A stretch of 64,000 bases of DNA from Arthrobacter sp. ISL-28 (lineage in GTDB: Bacteria > Actinomycetota > Actinomycetes > Actinomycetales > Micrococcaceae): contig NZ_JAGGPJ010000001.1 of assembly GCF_018613875.1 (NCBI RefSeq), positions 106,199-170,198 of the forward strand, written 5' to 3'. The notes under the pieces were generated by a model that did no database searches, was not told the DNA's origin, and worked only from the letters and a program-made list of their open reading frames with translations. How positions within the stretch are numbered: the stretch's first letter is position 1; the number at the start of each line of letters is the position of its first letter. Made by a program: the position numbers and the translations under genes. Below are positions 52,167 through 62,014 of the stretch, piece by piece.

Positions 52167-52185
52167 ACTTCAAAGGGAGCGCATC

Positions 52186-52680
52186 ATGAGTACCACCGTC
52201 ACGGCCGAACAATTCCTGGCCAGATCCATTGAGCTAGCAACGGCAAACGTCCTTAACAGCGGCGGCCCGTTCGGCGCGGTCATCGTGACCGCAGAGGGCC
52301 AGGCGTTCGACGGCGTCAACCGCGTCACGGCGACCAATGACCCCACGGCCCACGCCGAGGTTACGGCGATCCGCCGGGCGTGCAGCGAACTGGGCACGTT
52401 CGACCTTCGGGGAGCCGTCCTCTACAGCAGCTGCGAGCCGTGCCCCATGTGCCTTGCCTCGGCGCTCTGGGCCCGCATCGACCGCGTGGTGTTCGCCGCC
52501 GACCGGCACGATGCCGCGTCTGTCGGCTTCGACGACGCCGTCTTCTACGAGTACTTCGACAATGCCGACCGGGATGCCCTCATGCCGGTTTCCAAGCTGG
52601 GACTCGAAGACGCGCAGGCGCCGGCGATCCTTGACCCGTTCACCACCTGGAACACGCTCGATTCCAGGATTGACTACTAG
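52186..52680 (+). CDS. guaD: Guanine deaminase-type nucleobase deaminase
   Basis: 164 residues of the cytidine/deoxycytidylate deaminase fold. Zinc site: HAEVTAIRRAC (His and catalytic Glu) and SCEPCPMCLASALW (two Cys). The NSGGPFGAVIV start and SVGFDDAVFYEYF C-terminal region fit the GuaD-type purine deaminases, which convert guanine to xanthine. Context with xanthine dehydrogenase and a guanine/hypoxanthine-type permease supports this. AGGGAG precedes ATG 52186. Confidence 0.82.
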   Translation: MSTTVTAEQFLARSIELATANVLNSGGPFGAVIVTAEGQAFDGVNRVTATNDPTAHAEVTAIRRACSELGTFDLRGAVLYSSCEPCPMCLASALWARIDRVVFAADRHDAASVGFDDAVFYEYFDNADRDALMPVSKLGLEDAQAPAILDPFTTWNTLDSRIDY

Positions 52681-52694
52681 GGCCTGTGGTTCCA

Positions 52695-54254
52695 ATGACA
52701 ATCCTGAACCAGACACCTGACGGGCCCGAGACCATGGCCCCTGAAACTCAACCTGCCTCTCAGGCCAGGAAAGCCAGGCAGCCCCAGCAGTCCGGACCGG
52801 ACACGAACGGCCGGCCACCGGCGTCGAACGCTTTCCTGGACCGCTTCTTCCAGATCACCGAGCGCGGCTCGACCCTGGCGCGTGAACTCCGCGGCGGGTT
52901 GGTCACGTTCTTCACCATGGCGTACATCGTGATCCTGAACCCGCTGATCCTCGGCGGCTTCAGCGCGGACAACGCCCCCACCGACGTTGCCGGGGGCTGG
53001 CTGTCGGCAGCACAGGTAGGCGCGGTCACCGGATTGACGGCCGGCGTGATGACCATCCTGTTCGGACTCGTCGCCAACCTACCCTTCGGACTGGCGGCGG
53101 GGCTCGGCATCAACTCCTTCCTCGCCGTGGCCGTCATCCAGGAGGTGACCTGGGCCGAGGCCATGGGCCTGGTGGTCATCAACGGCATCCTGATCGTCCT
53201 CTTCGGCGTCACCGGGGCGCGGACGGCGATCTTCCGGGCCGTGCCCAAGGAACTCAAGGCCGCCATCACGGTGGGAATCGGCCTGTTCATCGCATTCATC
53301 GGCTTCGTGGACTCTGGCTTCGTACGTCCCACGGCCGGCGGCCCTCCAGTCCAGCTGGGTGACAACGGCTCCATCACGTCTGTTCCTACCCTGGTGTTCA
53401 TCGTGGGCCTGCTGGTCATGGGCATCCTCGTGGCCCGCAAGGTGCAGGGCGGCCTGCTGATCGGCATCGTGGCCACCACCGTGCTGGCGGCCGTGGTCGA
53501 AGCGGTCTTCCACATCGGCCCCGGCGGCAAGGACAATCCCGGCGGCTGGCACCTGAACACGCCGGTGCTGTCCGGGCACCTGGTCTCCGGACCGGACCTG
53601 GGGCTCGTGGGACAGTTCGACCTGTTCGGCGCCTTCGGCCGGATCGGAGCCCTGGCCGCGACCATGCTCGTCTTCACGCTGGTCTTCACCAACTTCTTCG
53701 ACGCGATGGGCACCATGACCGGGCTCGCAAAGAGTGCCGGCGTGGCCCACAAGGACGGCACGTTCCCGCGCCTCAAGTCAGCCTTCATCATTGAAGGCGT
53801 CGGGGCTGTGGCGGGCGGCGCGACTTCCGGGTCCTCCAACACCGTCTACATCGACTCCGCGGCGGGCATCGGGGAAGGTGCCCGCACCGGACTGGCCTCG
53901 GTGGTTACCGGTGCCCTGTTCCTGGGCTCCATGTTCCTTACACCGCTGACCAGCGTGGTGCCGCTCGAGGTGGCCGCCGCCGCCCTTGTGGTGGTGGGCG
54001 CGATGATGATGGCGCAGATCCGAGAGATCAAGTTCACCAAGTTCGCCGTGGCGCTGCCTGCCTTCCTCACCATCGTCACCATGCCGCTGAGCTACTCGAT
54101 CGCCAACGGCATCGGCGTGGGCTTCGTGTCCTGGGCCGTGATCGGAGCAGCGTCGGGCAAGGCGAAGAAGATCCATCCGCTCATGTGGGTCGTGACGGCC
54201 GGCTTCATGGTCTACTTCGCCCGCGGACCGGTCAGCGCCCTGCTCGGCGGGTAG
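52695..54254 (+). CDS. NCS2 family purine permease (AzgA/GhxP type)
   Basis: 519 residues. Membrane segments follow a long hydrophilic N-terminus of about 55 residues. Typical blocks: TFFTMAYIVILNPLILGGF, NLPFGLAAGLGINSFLAVAV, NFFDAMGTMTGLAKSAG, SGSSNTVYIDSAAGIGEGAR. AzgA-type members carry guanine, hypoxanthine and adenine with protons. Start is uncertain: ATG 52695 or GTG 52686, both with weak ribosome sites, so translation may be coupled to the deaminase gene that ends 14 bases before. A terminator follows at 54312. Confidence 0.87.
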   Translation: MTILNQTPDGPETMAPETQPASQARKARQPQQSGPDTNGRPPASNAFLDRFFQITERGSTLARELRGGLVTFFTMAYIVILNPLILGGFSADNAPTDVAGGWLSAAQVGAVTGLTAGVMTILFGLVANLPFGLAAGLGINSFLAVAVIQEVTWAEAMGLVVINGILIVLFGVTGARTAIFRAVPKELKAAITVGIGLFIAFIGFVDSGFVRPTAGGPPVQLGDNGSITSVPTLVFIVGLLVMGILVARKVQGGLLIGIVATTVLAAVVEAVFHIGPGGKDNPGGWHLNTPVLSGHLVSGPDLGLVGQFDLFGAFGRIGALAATMLVFTLVFTNFFDAMGTMTGLAKSAGVAHKDGTFPRLKSAFIIEGVGAVAGGATSGSSNTVYIDSAAGIGEGARTGLASVVTGALFLGSMFLTPLTSVVPLEVAAAALVVVGAMMMAQIREIKFTKFAVALPAFLTIVTMPLSYSIANGIGVGFVSWAVIGAASGKAKKIHPLMWVVTAGFMVYFARGPVSALLGG

Positions 54255-54311
54255 CGCACCGTCAATGCCGGCAGTCACTGGCGGCAGCCGCGGCTGTGGC
54301 CGCAACAGACC

Positions 54312-54345
54312 GGACCGGGACAGGCAGAGGGGCCTGTCCCGGTCC
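54312..54345 (+). terminator. Terminator after the purine permease
   Basis: A 14-bp perfect stem (GGACCGGGACAGGC with its complement) and 6-base loop, 57 bp after the stop. TTGACA at 54353 right after it may be the -35 box of the xdh operon promoter. Confidence 0.7.
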
Positions 54346-54427
54346 ACCAACTTTGACAACTGCAATCAAATCGACGCAGACGCTACCGCCGCCGGTGCTT
54401 TCGCCGGCCAAGGATAGGAACGAGAAT

Positions 54428-54478
54428 ATGGACACTATCGGCGCACAGGAAAAGGAAGTGCAGCCATGCTGGATCTAA
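54428..54478 (+). CDS. Possible 16-residue leader peptide of the xdh operon
   Basis: ATG 54428 behind AGGAACGAGAAT opens a frame of 16 codons (MDTIGAQEKEVQPCWI) whose TAA lies inside the xdhC gene, 10-12 bases past its ATG. Such an overlap could couple xdhC translation to the leader. No proof of expression. Confidence 0.3.
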   Translation: MDTIGAQEKEVQPCWI

Positions 54479-55698
54479 TGCCATCCCTCGCCGGCTGGCA
54501 GCCCGCGGCCTCCGGTCAGCGGTGCGCCATTGCCACCGTGGTGGGTACCAGGGGCTCGGCGCCCCGGCCCATGGGGACATCCATGATGGTGTCCGAGTCC
54601 GGTGAGGTCCTGGGCAGCCTCTCAGGCGGATGCGTGGAGGGGGCGGTCGTCGAGGCAGCGCTTGGGGCGCTGCACGACGGCGGCACACGGCTCGAGCTGT
54701 TCGGCTACGGTGCCGAGGACGCCTTCGCCGTCGGACTCACCTGCGGCGGCGAGCTTGAAGTCCACATCGAACCCCTCGACGCGCTCGCCGGGCCCGGCCT
54801 GGCCGATCTGCTGCGCCGGCAGGCAGGGGACACCGCGGTGGCACTCATCCGCAGGGTGGACCGGAACGGGAACGGCGCCGTCGTCATCCCGGATCCGGCC
54901 ACGTTCAAGGCGGCGCAGTCCGCCGGGCTCGCGGCCCTTCTGGGACTCGCAGGTCCGGCCGGCGAGGCAATGGCCGCGGCCGCTGCGCAGCTGGAACCCC
55001 TGCTGCGCGGCGGACGCACCGGCCTGGTCCGGCTCGCGCCGGCGGGCGGCTGTTTCCCGCGGGTCCAGGGTTCGGAACACATAGAAGTGCTGCAGCCGGA
55101 GCCCGTCACCCTCCTGGTCGAAAGCCGGCTGCCGCCGCCGCGCATGCTGGTGGTCGGTGCCAATGATTTCGGTGCCGCACTGGTTCCGGCGGCGAAGCTG
55201 CTCGGTTACCGCGTAACGCTGGTGGATGCGCGCCCTGCGTTTGCCGGCCAGGCCCGTTTTGAGAGCGCCGACGAGGTGGTGACGGACTGGCCCCACCGGT
55301 ATCTGACGGGCGAGGCCGCCGCCGGGCGCATCGATGCCCGCACGGCCATCTGCGTTCTTACGCACGATCCGAAGTTCGACATCCCGCTGCTCGAAAAGGC
55401 GCTGGAGCTGGACGTGGCATTCGTCGGGGCCATGGGCTCACGGCGCAGCCACCGCCAGCGCGTGGACGAACTCCTCGCCGCAGGTGTTGCTCCGCAAGGC
55501 CTGGCCCGGCTGCGTTCGCCGATCGGCCTCGACCTTGGAGCGGTCACGCCGGCCGAGGTGGCCGTGTCCATTACCGCCGAGCTGATCGCCGCCAGGAGCG
55601 GAGCATCTTCCTGCCGCCCGCTCCGGGACGGTGCCGGCCCCATTCACCACCTCACCGCAGACGCCTTCGCAGAAAACCAGGGGACCCCATGGACATGA
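54466..55698 (+). CDS. xdhC: XdhC family molybdenum-cofactor chaperone
   Basis: 410 residues. XdhC binds and sulfurates Moco and inserts it into xanthine dehydrogenase. N-terminal XdhC/CoxI domain: ATVVGTRGSAPRPMGTSMMV and GSLSGGCVEGAVVEAALGAL with the conserved Cys. C-terminal Rossmann-like domain from about 220: RMLVVGANDFGAALVPAAKL, VLTHDPKFDIPLLEKAL, FVGAMGSRRSHRQRVDELLA. GGAAGTGCAGCC precedes ATG 54466. First full gene of the xdhC-FAD-FeS/Mo operon; it overlaps the next by ten bases. Confidence 0.9.
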   Translation: MLDLMPSLAGWQPAASGQRCAIATVVGTRGSAPRPMGTSMMVSESGEVLGSLSGGCVEGAVVEAALGALHDGGTRLELFGYGAEDAFAVGLTCGGELEVHIEPLDALAGPGLADLLRRQAGDTAVALIRRVDRNGNGAVVIPDPATFKAAQSAGLAALLGLAGPAGEAMAAAAAQLEPLLRGGRTGLVRLAPAGGCFPRVQGSEHIEVLQPEPVTLLVESRLPPPRMLVVGANDFGAALVPAAKLLGYRVTLVDARPAFAGQARFESADEVVTDWPHRYLTGEAAAGRIDARTAICVLTHDPKFDIPLLEKALELDVAFVGAMGSRRSHRQRVDELLAAGVAPQGLARLRSPIGLDLGAVTPAEVAVSITAELIAARSGASSCRPLRDGAGPIHHLTADAFAENQGTPWT

Positions 55699-56636
55699 AC
55701 ACTATTGAGGCCGTCCTCCGTACCACGGACCCGGCCGACTGGCGCGAAGGCGACGCCTGGCTCGCAGGCGGGACGGTCCTGTTCTCCTACGGGAGCTACG
55801 CCTTCGGCCCTGAACCCCTCCGGCGGTTGCTGGACCTCGGTTCGGCAGGCTGGCCGGCGATTACCGTGACCGCGGACGAAATCGAGCTGGCAGCTACCTG
55901 CACTGTGGCCGAGCTCTACGCGCTGCCAGATTCGCCGGCACTTGAGAGCGGCGGCCCTGCCGGGCGCTGGCCGGCCCTCGACCTCATCCGCCCCTGCTGT
56001 GACTCCTTCGTGGCGTCCTTCAAGGTGTGGAACATGTCCACCGTGGGCGGCAACCTCTGCACCTCCCTGCCCGCCGGCCCGCTGATCTCGCTGTGCGCCG
56101 GACTCGACGGCACAGCCACCGTCCTCGGCCCCGGCGGATCCAGCCGGGAGCTTCCCGTCGCCGACTTCGTCACCGGAGACGGACAGAACGCCCTCACGCC
56201 CGGCGAACTGCTGCGCAGTGTCCACCTCCCGGCGTCGGCGCTGTCCGCGCGGGTTGCGTTCCGCCGGTTGTCGCTCAGCAACCTCGGCAGGTCGGGGGTG
56301 CTGCTGATTGGAAGGCTCGACGGCGGCGGTCAGCTGACCCTCACCGTCACCGCTGCAACGAAACGGCCGGTGCAAGTGCGCTTCCGCCCCGCACCCGAGG
56401 CGGCCGGACTCAGGGAGGCCCTGGACGCGGCCATCCCGGACCATCTTTACCATGACGACATCCACGGCCTGCCGGAGTGGCGGCGCGACATGACCTACCG
56501 GCTGGCCGAGGAGATCCGCGACGAGCTCAGCGCCCCGGAGGGCTCGCTGCCCCGGGCGGTTTCCGGCGACTTCTGGCCGCCGGAAAAGCGCGCCGATGGC
56601 ACTGCGCGGAACTCCAACGGGCAGAAAGGCGCCTGA
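55689..56636 (+). CDS. Xanthine dehydrogenase FAD-binding subunit
   Basis: 315 residues, CoxM/XdhB type. FAD-binding region: [16 protein letters not shown] near the N-terminus (a degenerate AGGT motif) and [19 protein letters not shown] (the TIGGN motif with S-T-V-G-G-N). The CO-dehydrogenase flavoprotein C-terminal domain follows ([16 protein letters not shown]). Passes electrons from the FeS clusters to NAD or another acceptor. Starts inside the end of xdhC and stops two bases before the large subunit gene. Confidence 0.85.
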   Translation: MDMNTIEAVLRTTDPADWREGDAWLAGGTVLFSYGSYAFGPEPLRRLLDLGSAGWPAITVTADEIELAATCTVAELYALPDSPALESGGPAGRWPALDLIRPCCDSFVASFKVWNMSTVGGNLCTSLPAGPLISLCAGLDGTATVLGPGGSSRELPVADFVTGDGQNALTPGELLRSVHLPASALSARVAFRRLSLSNLGRSGVLLIGRLDGGGQLTLTVTAATKRPVQVRFRPAPEAAGLREALDAAIPDHLYHDDIHGLPEWRRDMTYRLAEEIRDELSAPEGSLPRAVSGDFWPPEKRADGTARNSNGQKGA

Positions 56637-56638
56637 GC

Positions 56639-59533
56639 ATGACCATCGAAATCAACGGAGTGGCCACAGATTCCCAGCCCCGCCCGGGGCAGTGCCTGCG
56701 CACCTTCCTCCGCGAGCAGGGCAACCTGGGCGTGAAGAAGGGCTGCGACGGCGGCGACTGCGGAGCCTGCACAGTCCACGTGGACGGCACGCCCGTACAC
56801 AGCTGCATCTACCCCGCGGTGCGCGCCGAAGGCCACACGGTCACCACCATCGAAGGGCTGGCTGCAGCCAACGGGAGTGCGTCCAACGGGAGTGCGTCCA
56901 ACAGCACTGCGGCCAACAGCACAGCCGCCGGTGCCCTCCACCCGATGCAGCAGCAGTTCCTGGACCGCCAGGGTTTCCAGTGCGGGTTCTGCACCGCCGG
57001 GATGATCATGACCGCGGCGACCTTCGACGGTCCCCAGAAGGACAACCTGCCGCGGAACCTCAAGGGGAATCTCTGCCGCTGCACGGGCTACCGGGCCATC
57101 GGGGATGCCGTGTGCGGCCATGCGGGACATCCGGCCCCGGAAGGCCCGGGGTCGGGCATCGCCGGCGAGGGCCAGCCGGAGCCCCAGCCCGGCCAGCTGG
57201 GCGATGACGTTCCGGCCCCGGCCAGCCGCGCCGTGGTCACCGGCCAGGCACGCTACACCCTGGACGTACCGGCCGGGGAACTGCCCGGGCTGCTGCACCT
57301 CAAGCTGCTGCGCTCGCCGCACGCCCATGCCCGGGTGCTCTCGATCGACAAGAGCGCGGCCCTGGACGTCCCCGGCGTCGTGGCCGTCTTCACCCATGAG
57401 GACGCGCCCGCCCAGCTGTTCTCCAGCGCCCAGCACGAGCTCTACACCGATGATCCCGACGACACGCGGCTCCTGGACGACGTGGTCCGGTTCCGCGGGC
57501 AGCGGGTTGCCGCCGTCGTGGCCGAATCGGTGGCGGCGGCGGAGGCGGGCGTCCGAGCGCTGACCGTTCAGTACCAGGAGCTGCCCGCCGTGTTCACGCC
57601 CCAGGAAGCCGTTCTGCCGGGGGCGCCGGCGATCCACGGCGACAAGGACGGCGCCGCGGCGAGGATCGCACGGCCGGAGCAGAACGTGGTGGCCGAACTG
57701 CACTCCGAACTCGGCAACGTGCGTGATGGTTTCGCGGAGGCCGATTTCATCCACGAGCAGACGTACCGGACGCAGCGGGTACAGCACGTGGCACTGGAGA
57801 CTCACGCAGCCATCGCTTCCGTGGATGGGGACGGCCGGCTGCACATCCGCACATCCAGCCAGGTCCCGTTCCTGGTCCGGCGAACCCTGTGCCGGCTGTT
57901 CGGCCTGCCGGAGGAGCAGGTCCACGTGGTGGCCGGCCGGGTGGGCGGCGGGTTCGGCGGCAAGCAGGAGGTGCTCACCGAGGACATCGCTGCGCTTGCG
58001 GCCCTGAAACTGAAGCGGCCGGTGCAGCTGGAGTTCACCCGTACCGAGCAGTTCATCGCCAGCACCACCCGGCATCCGTTCATCATCAAACTCAAGGCCG
58101 GCGCCGCGCGGGACGGCCGGCTCACGGCCCTGCAGCTCGAGGTGCTCACCGACACCGGGGCGTACGGGAATCACGCGCCGGGTGTCATGTTCCATGGCTG
58201 CGGCGAATCCCTCAGCGTGTACAAGTGCGCCAACAAGAAAGTTGATGCGCGCGCCGCGTACACCAACACTGTTCCCTCCGGCGCCTTCCGGGGATACGGC
58301 CTGAGCCAGATGATCTTCGCCATTGAATCCGGGATTGACGAGCTGGCCACCGGCATCGGCATGGACCCGCTCGAGTTCCGCCGCCGCAACATGGTCCGTG
58401 AGGGTGACGACATGCTCTCCACCCACGCCGAGCCGGAGGAGGACGTCCTCTACGGCAGCTACGGGCTGGACCAGTGCACACGGCTGGTGCAGGACGCCCT
58501 GGAGCGCGGCCGCGAGCGGTACCGTGCCGCCGGGCTGGATGACCTGAGGCCGGACTGGGTCACCGGCGAGGGCACGGCGCTGTCCATGATCGACACCGTC
58601 CCGCCGCGGGGGCACTTTGCCCATTCGAAGCTCCGGCTCCTTTCGGACGGAACGTACGCGGCCGACGTCGGGACCGCCGAATTCGGGAACGGCACCACCA
58701 CGGTGCACGCCCAGCTCGCGGCCACCGCGCTGTCCACCACGGCGGCGCGGGTCGCGGTGCGGCAGTCCGACACAGACCTGATCGAGCATGATACCGGCGC
58801 CTTCGGTTCGGCCGGCACCGTGGTGGGCGGCAAGGCGACGCTCGCCGCGGCAGAGGAATTGGCCGTCCGGATCAGGGCCTTTGCCGCCGGGATCCGCCAA
58901 GTCCAGGCGTCCGGCTGCGTCCTCGACGGCGATGCCGTGGTCTGTGAGGGGACGCGCGTGCCGCTGACGGAACTTGCCCAAGCGGCCGCAGATGCCGGCG
59001 TCGAAATTGTTGCGGAGGGCCGCTGGGGCGGCACGCCCCGGTCCGTCGCGTTCAACGTCCACGGCTTCCGGGTGGCGGTGAACACCGGGACGGGGGAGCT
59101 GCGGATTCTGCAGAGCGTGCAGGCGGCAGACGCCGGTGTGGTGGTCAATCCGCGCCAGTGCCGCGGCCAGATCGAGGGCGGGATCGCGCAGGCGCTGGGC
59201 GCAGCGTTGTACGAGGAGGTCAGGGTGGACGACGGCGGCCGGGTCACCACGGACATTCTGCGGCAGTACCACATCCCGTCCTTCGCGGACGTGCCGCGCA
59301 GTGAGGTGTACTTCGCCGAGACCAACGACCAACTCGGGCCGCTCGGGGCGAAGTCGATGAGCGAAAGTCCGTTCAACCCGGTGGCCCCGGCCCTGGCCAA
59401 TGCCATCAGGAACGCCACGGGTCTCCGCTTTGCCGAACTTCCTATTGCGCGGGACAAGATCTACCTGGGTCTGAAGGAAGCAGGGCTCGTCCCGCCCCTC
59501 CCGAGCCCCACTCTCTCAAGCAGCGCGGGATAA
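56639..59533 (+). CDS. Xanthine dehydrogenase, fused 2Fe-2S and molybdopterin subunit
   Basis: 964 residues. N-terminal 2Fe-2S domain with [18 protein letters not shown] and later Cys (first cluster), then [10 protein letters not shown] and [12 protein letters not shown] (second cluster). From about 195 the molybdopterin part: [42 protein letters not shown], and near the end [20 protein letters not shown] with the catalytic Glu region shifted relative to xanthine oxidase (GAKSMSE). The same fused layout is found in E. coli XdhD. A 15-bp tandem repeat inserts about 20 Asn/Ser/Ala residues between the two FeS clusters. Converts xanthine to urate. Confidence 0.87.
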   Translation: MTIEINGVATDSQPRPGQCLRTFLREQGNLGVKKGCDGGDCGACTVHVDGTPVHSCIYPAVRAEGHTVTTIEGLAAANGSASNGSASNSTAANSTAAGALHPMQQQFLDRQGFQCGFCTAGMIMTAATFDGPQKDNLPRNLKGNLCRCTGYRAIGDAVCGHAGHPAPEGPGSGIAGEGQPEPQPGQLGDDVPAPASRAVVTGQARYTLDVPAGELPGLLHLKLLRSPHAHARVLSIDKSAALDVPGVVAVFTHEDAPAQLFSSAQHELYTDDPDDTRLLDDVVRFRGQRVAAVVAESVAAAEAGVRALTVQYQELPAVFTPQEAVLPGAPAIHGDKDGAAARIARPEQNVVAELHSELGNVRDGFAEADFIHEQTYRTQRVQHVALETHAAIASVDGDGRLHIRTSSQVPFLVRRTLCRLFGLPEEQVHVVAGRVGGGFGGKQEVLTEDIAALAALKLKRPVQLEFTRTEQFIASTTRHPFIIKLKAGAARDGRLTALQLEVLTDTGAYGNHAPGVMFHGCGESLSVYKCANKKVDARAAYTNTVPSGAFRGYGLSQMIFAIESGIDELATGIGMDPLEFRRRNMVREGDDMLSTHAEPEEDVLYGSYGLDQCTRLVQDALERGRERYRAAGLDDLRPDWVTGEGTALSMIDTVPPRGHFAHSKLRLLSDGTYAADVGTAEFGNGTTTVHAQLAATALSTTAARVAVRQSDTDLIEHDTGAFGSAGTVVGGKATLAAAEELAVRIRAFAAGIRQVQASGCVLDGDAVVCEGTRVPLTELAQAAADAGVEIVAEGRWGGTPRSVAFNVHGFRVAVNTGTGELRILQSVQAADAGVVVNPRQCRGQIEGGIAQALGAALYEEVRVDDGGRVTTDILRQYHIPSFADVPRSEVYFAETNDQLGPLGAKSMSESPFNPVAPALANAIRNATGLRFAELPIARDKIYLGLKEAGLVPPLPSPTLSSSAG
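56868..56927 (+). repeat. In-frame 15-bp tandem repeat between the two FeS clusters
   Basis: Four units; consensus CCAACGGGAGTGCGT in the first two and CCAACAGCACTGCGG in the last two. Encodes [20 protein letters not shown]. Confidence 0.85.
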
Positions 59534-59649
59534 CGGGGCCCGCTGGGTCCGGCCGGCGGGTGCCTAACGATCCTGCGTTGGCTGTCACGGCACACCCGTG
59601 GGGCGGGTTGGAGCGCGGGGTTCGGTGGGCGGCGTCATATAGTCGGAGG

Positions 59650-60630
59650 ATGGAACAGCGCATTTTAGGCAGAACCGGACGGAATGTCTCCGTCGTCGGA
59701 CTCGGCACGTGGCAGCTTGGCGCAGACTGGGGCACCGTGGACCCGGCGCAGGCGCAGGCCGTCCTGGCCGCCTCGGCCGAGGCGGGAGTGAACTTCTTCG
59801 ATACCGCCGACGTGTACGGTGACGGCCGCAGTGAGCAGGCCATCGGTGCCTTCCTGGCGGACAACCCTGGACTGGACATCACCGTGGCCACCAAAATGGG
59901 CCGCCGGGCGGAGCAGCGTCCGGAGAACTACAGCCTCGCTAACTTCCGGGAGTGGGTGGACCGTTCACGCCGCAACCTGCGCACCGATTCCCTGGACCTG
60001 GTGCAACTGCACTGCCCGCCGACCGAGGTCTACAGCAACGCCGAGGTTTACGACGCCCTGGACACGCTCGTCGCCGAAGGCGCCATCCGCAACTACGGCG
60101 TCAGCGTGGAGCGGACGGATGAAGCCCTCGAAGCGATGCGGCACGAAGGGACGGCGTCCGTCCAGATCATCCTGAACGCTTTCCGGCTCAAGCCGCTCGA
60201 CGCGGTGCTCCCCGCGGCGAAGGCTGCCGGCGTCGGGATCATCGCCCGCGTGCCGCTGGCTTCAGGGCTGCTGTCCGGCAAGTACACCAAGGACACCTCG
60301 TTCGCCGAGGACGACCACCGGAACTTCAACCGCAGCGGCGACTCGTTCGATGTCGGAGAAACGTTCTCCGGCGTCGACTTCGAGCTGGGACTCAAGGCGG
60401 TGGCAGAGTTTGAAAACCTGGTGCCGGAGGGCGCCGGCACCGCACAGGCCGCCATCGCCTGGATCGCAGCGCAGGAGGGCGTCACCTCGGTGATCCCGGG
60501 TGCCCGCACTGTGGAGCAGGCGCGGTCCAACGCTGCCGCCGCCGGCGTTTCCATCAATGAGGACTTCAACGAGGGCGTGCGCTGGATCTACGACCACTAC
60601 TTCCGCGGGGCCATCCACCCCCGCTGGTGA
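59650..60630 (+). CDS. Aldo/keto reductase
   Basis: 326 residues, NADP-dependent (beta/alpha)8 barrel. Catalytic tetrad positions: Asp and Tyr in FFDTADVYGDGRSE, Lys in VATKMGR, His in LVQLHCPP. The C-terminal cofactor site is SVIPGARTVEQARSNAAA. Start ATG 59650 has GGAGG directly adjacent, which is too close, so a downstream or leaderless start is possible. It follows the xdh operon by 116 bp; no link to purines is evident. Confidence 0.87.
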   Translation: MEQRILGRTGRNVSVVGLGTWQLGADWGTVDPAQAQAVLAASAEAGVNFFDTADVYGDGRSEQAIGAFLADNPGLDITVATKMGRRAEQRPENYSLANFREWVDRSRRNLRTDSLDLVQLHCPPTEVYSNAEVYDALDTLVAEGAIRNYGVSVERTDEALEAMRHEGTASVQIILNAFRLKPLDAVLPAAKAAGVGIIARVPLASGLLSGKYTKDTSFAEDDHRNFNRSGDSFDVGETFSGVDFELGLKAVAEFENLVPEGAGTAQAAIAWIAAQEGVTSVIPGARTVEQARSNAAAAGVSINEDFNEGVRWIYDHYFRGAIHPRW

Positions 60631-60719
60631 CCTCTGCTGTATGAGCTTGTCGTGAGTGAACCTGTCTGTGTGGGCCTGTCTTGTGTGAAGGGTAAGACTA
60701 AGGGGAAAGTGGGCGTTGC

Positions 60720-61379
60720 ATGACGTCGTCGTCCTTGGATGCCTTTATTGACCGGCTCGCCGCCGTGGAAACTCCACCCGGCTGCAATAACTTCTTTGAC
60801 CACTCAGCTCCCGCGAATGCCCTGCGCCGGCAGAACCTGGCGGTGTATTTCAGGGAAATGCTTCACCGGGCACCCAAGGTGCTGCTGGTGGGGGAAGCTC
60901 CAGGTTTCCGCGGCATGAGGATTACCGGCGTTCCCTTTACCAACCGCACCATGTTCCAGGGCCCCGCCAATCCCTTCGGGCTGTTCGGGCCAGGGAAAGG
61001 GTATGCGCTGCCTCCGGAAGCAGCCGGCGTCGCTGCGGAGCCGACGGCGACGGTGATGTGGGAGGTCCTGGCCGACCTCGACGTCCTCCCCGTGCTGTGG
61101 AGCGCCTGCCCGTGGCATACGCATGTGCCGGGCCAGCCGCTCTCCAACCGCACGCCGACATCCGCTGAGGCGGCGTTGGGCACCCCCTTCTGGCAGGACC
61201 TGACCGGGCTTTTTCCTATCGAAACCGTCGTAGCAGTGGGCAACGTCGCGCACCAGAGCCTCCGCCGCAGCGGCCTCGACGTGCCGAAAATCAGGCACCC
61301 CGCCCATGGCGGAAGGGCGCGCTTCAAAGAGGGGCTGCAGGAACTTCTCGCAGCGGGCATGCTGCCGCAGCTGCACTAG
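60720..61379 (+). CDS. Uracil-DNA glycosylase superfamily protein
   Basis: 219 residues. The motif LLVGEAPGFRGMRITGVPFT corresponds to the GEAPG active-site loop of family 4/5-type glycosylases, and the C-terminal IRHPAHGGRARF to the H-P-S/A leucine-loop region. An insertion around PANPFGLFGPGKGY is a variant feature. Removal of damaged or mispaired bases is likely but substrate is unknown. Its TAG stop shares the CTAG at 61376-61379 with the stop of the opposing gene. Confidence 0.75.
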   Translation: MTSSSLDAFIDRLAAVETPPGCNNFFDHSAPANALRRQNLAVYFREMLHRAPKVLLVGEAPGFRGMRITGVPFTNRTMFQGPANPFGLFGPGKGYALPPEAAGVAAEPTATVMWEVLADLDVLPVLWSACPWHTHVPGQPLSNRTPTSAEAALGTPFWQDLTGLFPIETVVAVGNVAHQSLRRSGLDVPKIRHPAHGGRARFKEGLQELLAAGMLPQLH

Positions 61380-62014
61380 TCAAGCCAGTGCAACTGGTCC
61401 GGGGTATCGAGGTCTTCCCCGCCGGACTGGCCTGAGCCCGGAGGCAGGGTGCAGTCCACCAGGTCGATCAGCTCCGGGCGCGCCTGCAGGAAAAGCCGGG
61501 CACCGGCGTCGCCGATTGCGGAGGCCGCGGCTTCGGCACGCAGCGTTGCATCCAGCAGCAGCGGATGCCCGCGCCGCAGTTCCCGGGGGCCTTCACAATC
61601 GGAGTAGTGCCGATAGGCGGCAGCCGTGACGCGGCCGGGACGGTGTGCCTTCAGCAGCCGGCCAACCGTTTCCGCCGTCAGCCCGGGCTGGTCCACGAGG
61701 GCCACAAGCACGTGGTCCTGGGGCCGTGCGGTGTTGAGACCCAGTTTGAACGAGCTGCCCATGCCAGTTTGCCACTCGTGGTTCTCCACCACGGTGTGCC
61801 GTTGCAGCCCGGGGGCCTTCCGCGCCCATTCCGCCGCGGCGCCGAGCACGACCACCACTTCCCGGCAGCCGCCGTCGAGCAGTATGTCGGCCAGCACCTC
61901 AACGAGGGTCCGGCCCCGGAACGGCAAAAGCGCCTTCGGGCCGCGCCCCAGGCGGGTACCCGCGCCTGCCGCGAGAAGGACCGCGGTGGTGGCCGGGACC
62001 GGAAATTCTTCCAT
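61376..62014 (-). CDS. MobA/MocA-like nucleotidyltransferase
   Basis: 212 residues. NTP-transferase start AVLLAAGAGTRLGRGPKALL (the LAAGxGxRxG-K motif), VEVLADILLDGGCREVVVVL, and VALVDQPGLTAETVGRLL with the metal-binding Asp. MocA-type enzymes attach CMP to molybdopterin for xanthine dehydrogenase family enzymes; the nearby xdh operon makes that role plausible. AAGGTGGAG precedes ATG 62014. Cofactor specificity (CTP against GTP) cannot be settled here. Confidence 0.82.
   Translation of the reverse strand: MEEFPVPATTAVLLAAGAGTRLGRGPKALLPFRGRTLVEVLADILLDGGCREVVVVLGAAAEWARKAPGLQRHTVVENHEWQTGMGSSFKLGLNTARPQDHVLVALVDQPGLTAETVGRLLKAHRPGRVTAAAYRHYSDCEGPRELRRGHPLLLDATLRAEAAASAIGDAGARLFLQARPELIDLVDCTLPPGSGQSGGEDLDTPDQLHWLD

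Larger units (their letters stand above)
51811..52185. other. 375-bp divergent regulatory region between two purine genes
   Basis: No gene seen. It holds a perfect palindrome at 51945-51959, AATTTC-N7-GAAATT near 51971-51989, and from 52021 on several paired segments that look like a folded 5' leader of the deaminase gene. Confidence 0.55.

Noticed and set aside
56495..59332. 945-codon open frame on the minus strand opposite xanthine dehydrogenase
   Set aside because: It is the shadow of a GC-rich gene; the plus strand encodes clear FeS and molybdopterin motifs and the minus frame has no recognisable domain.
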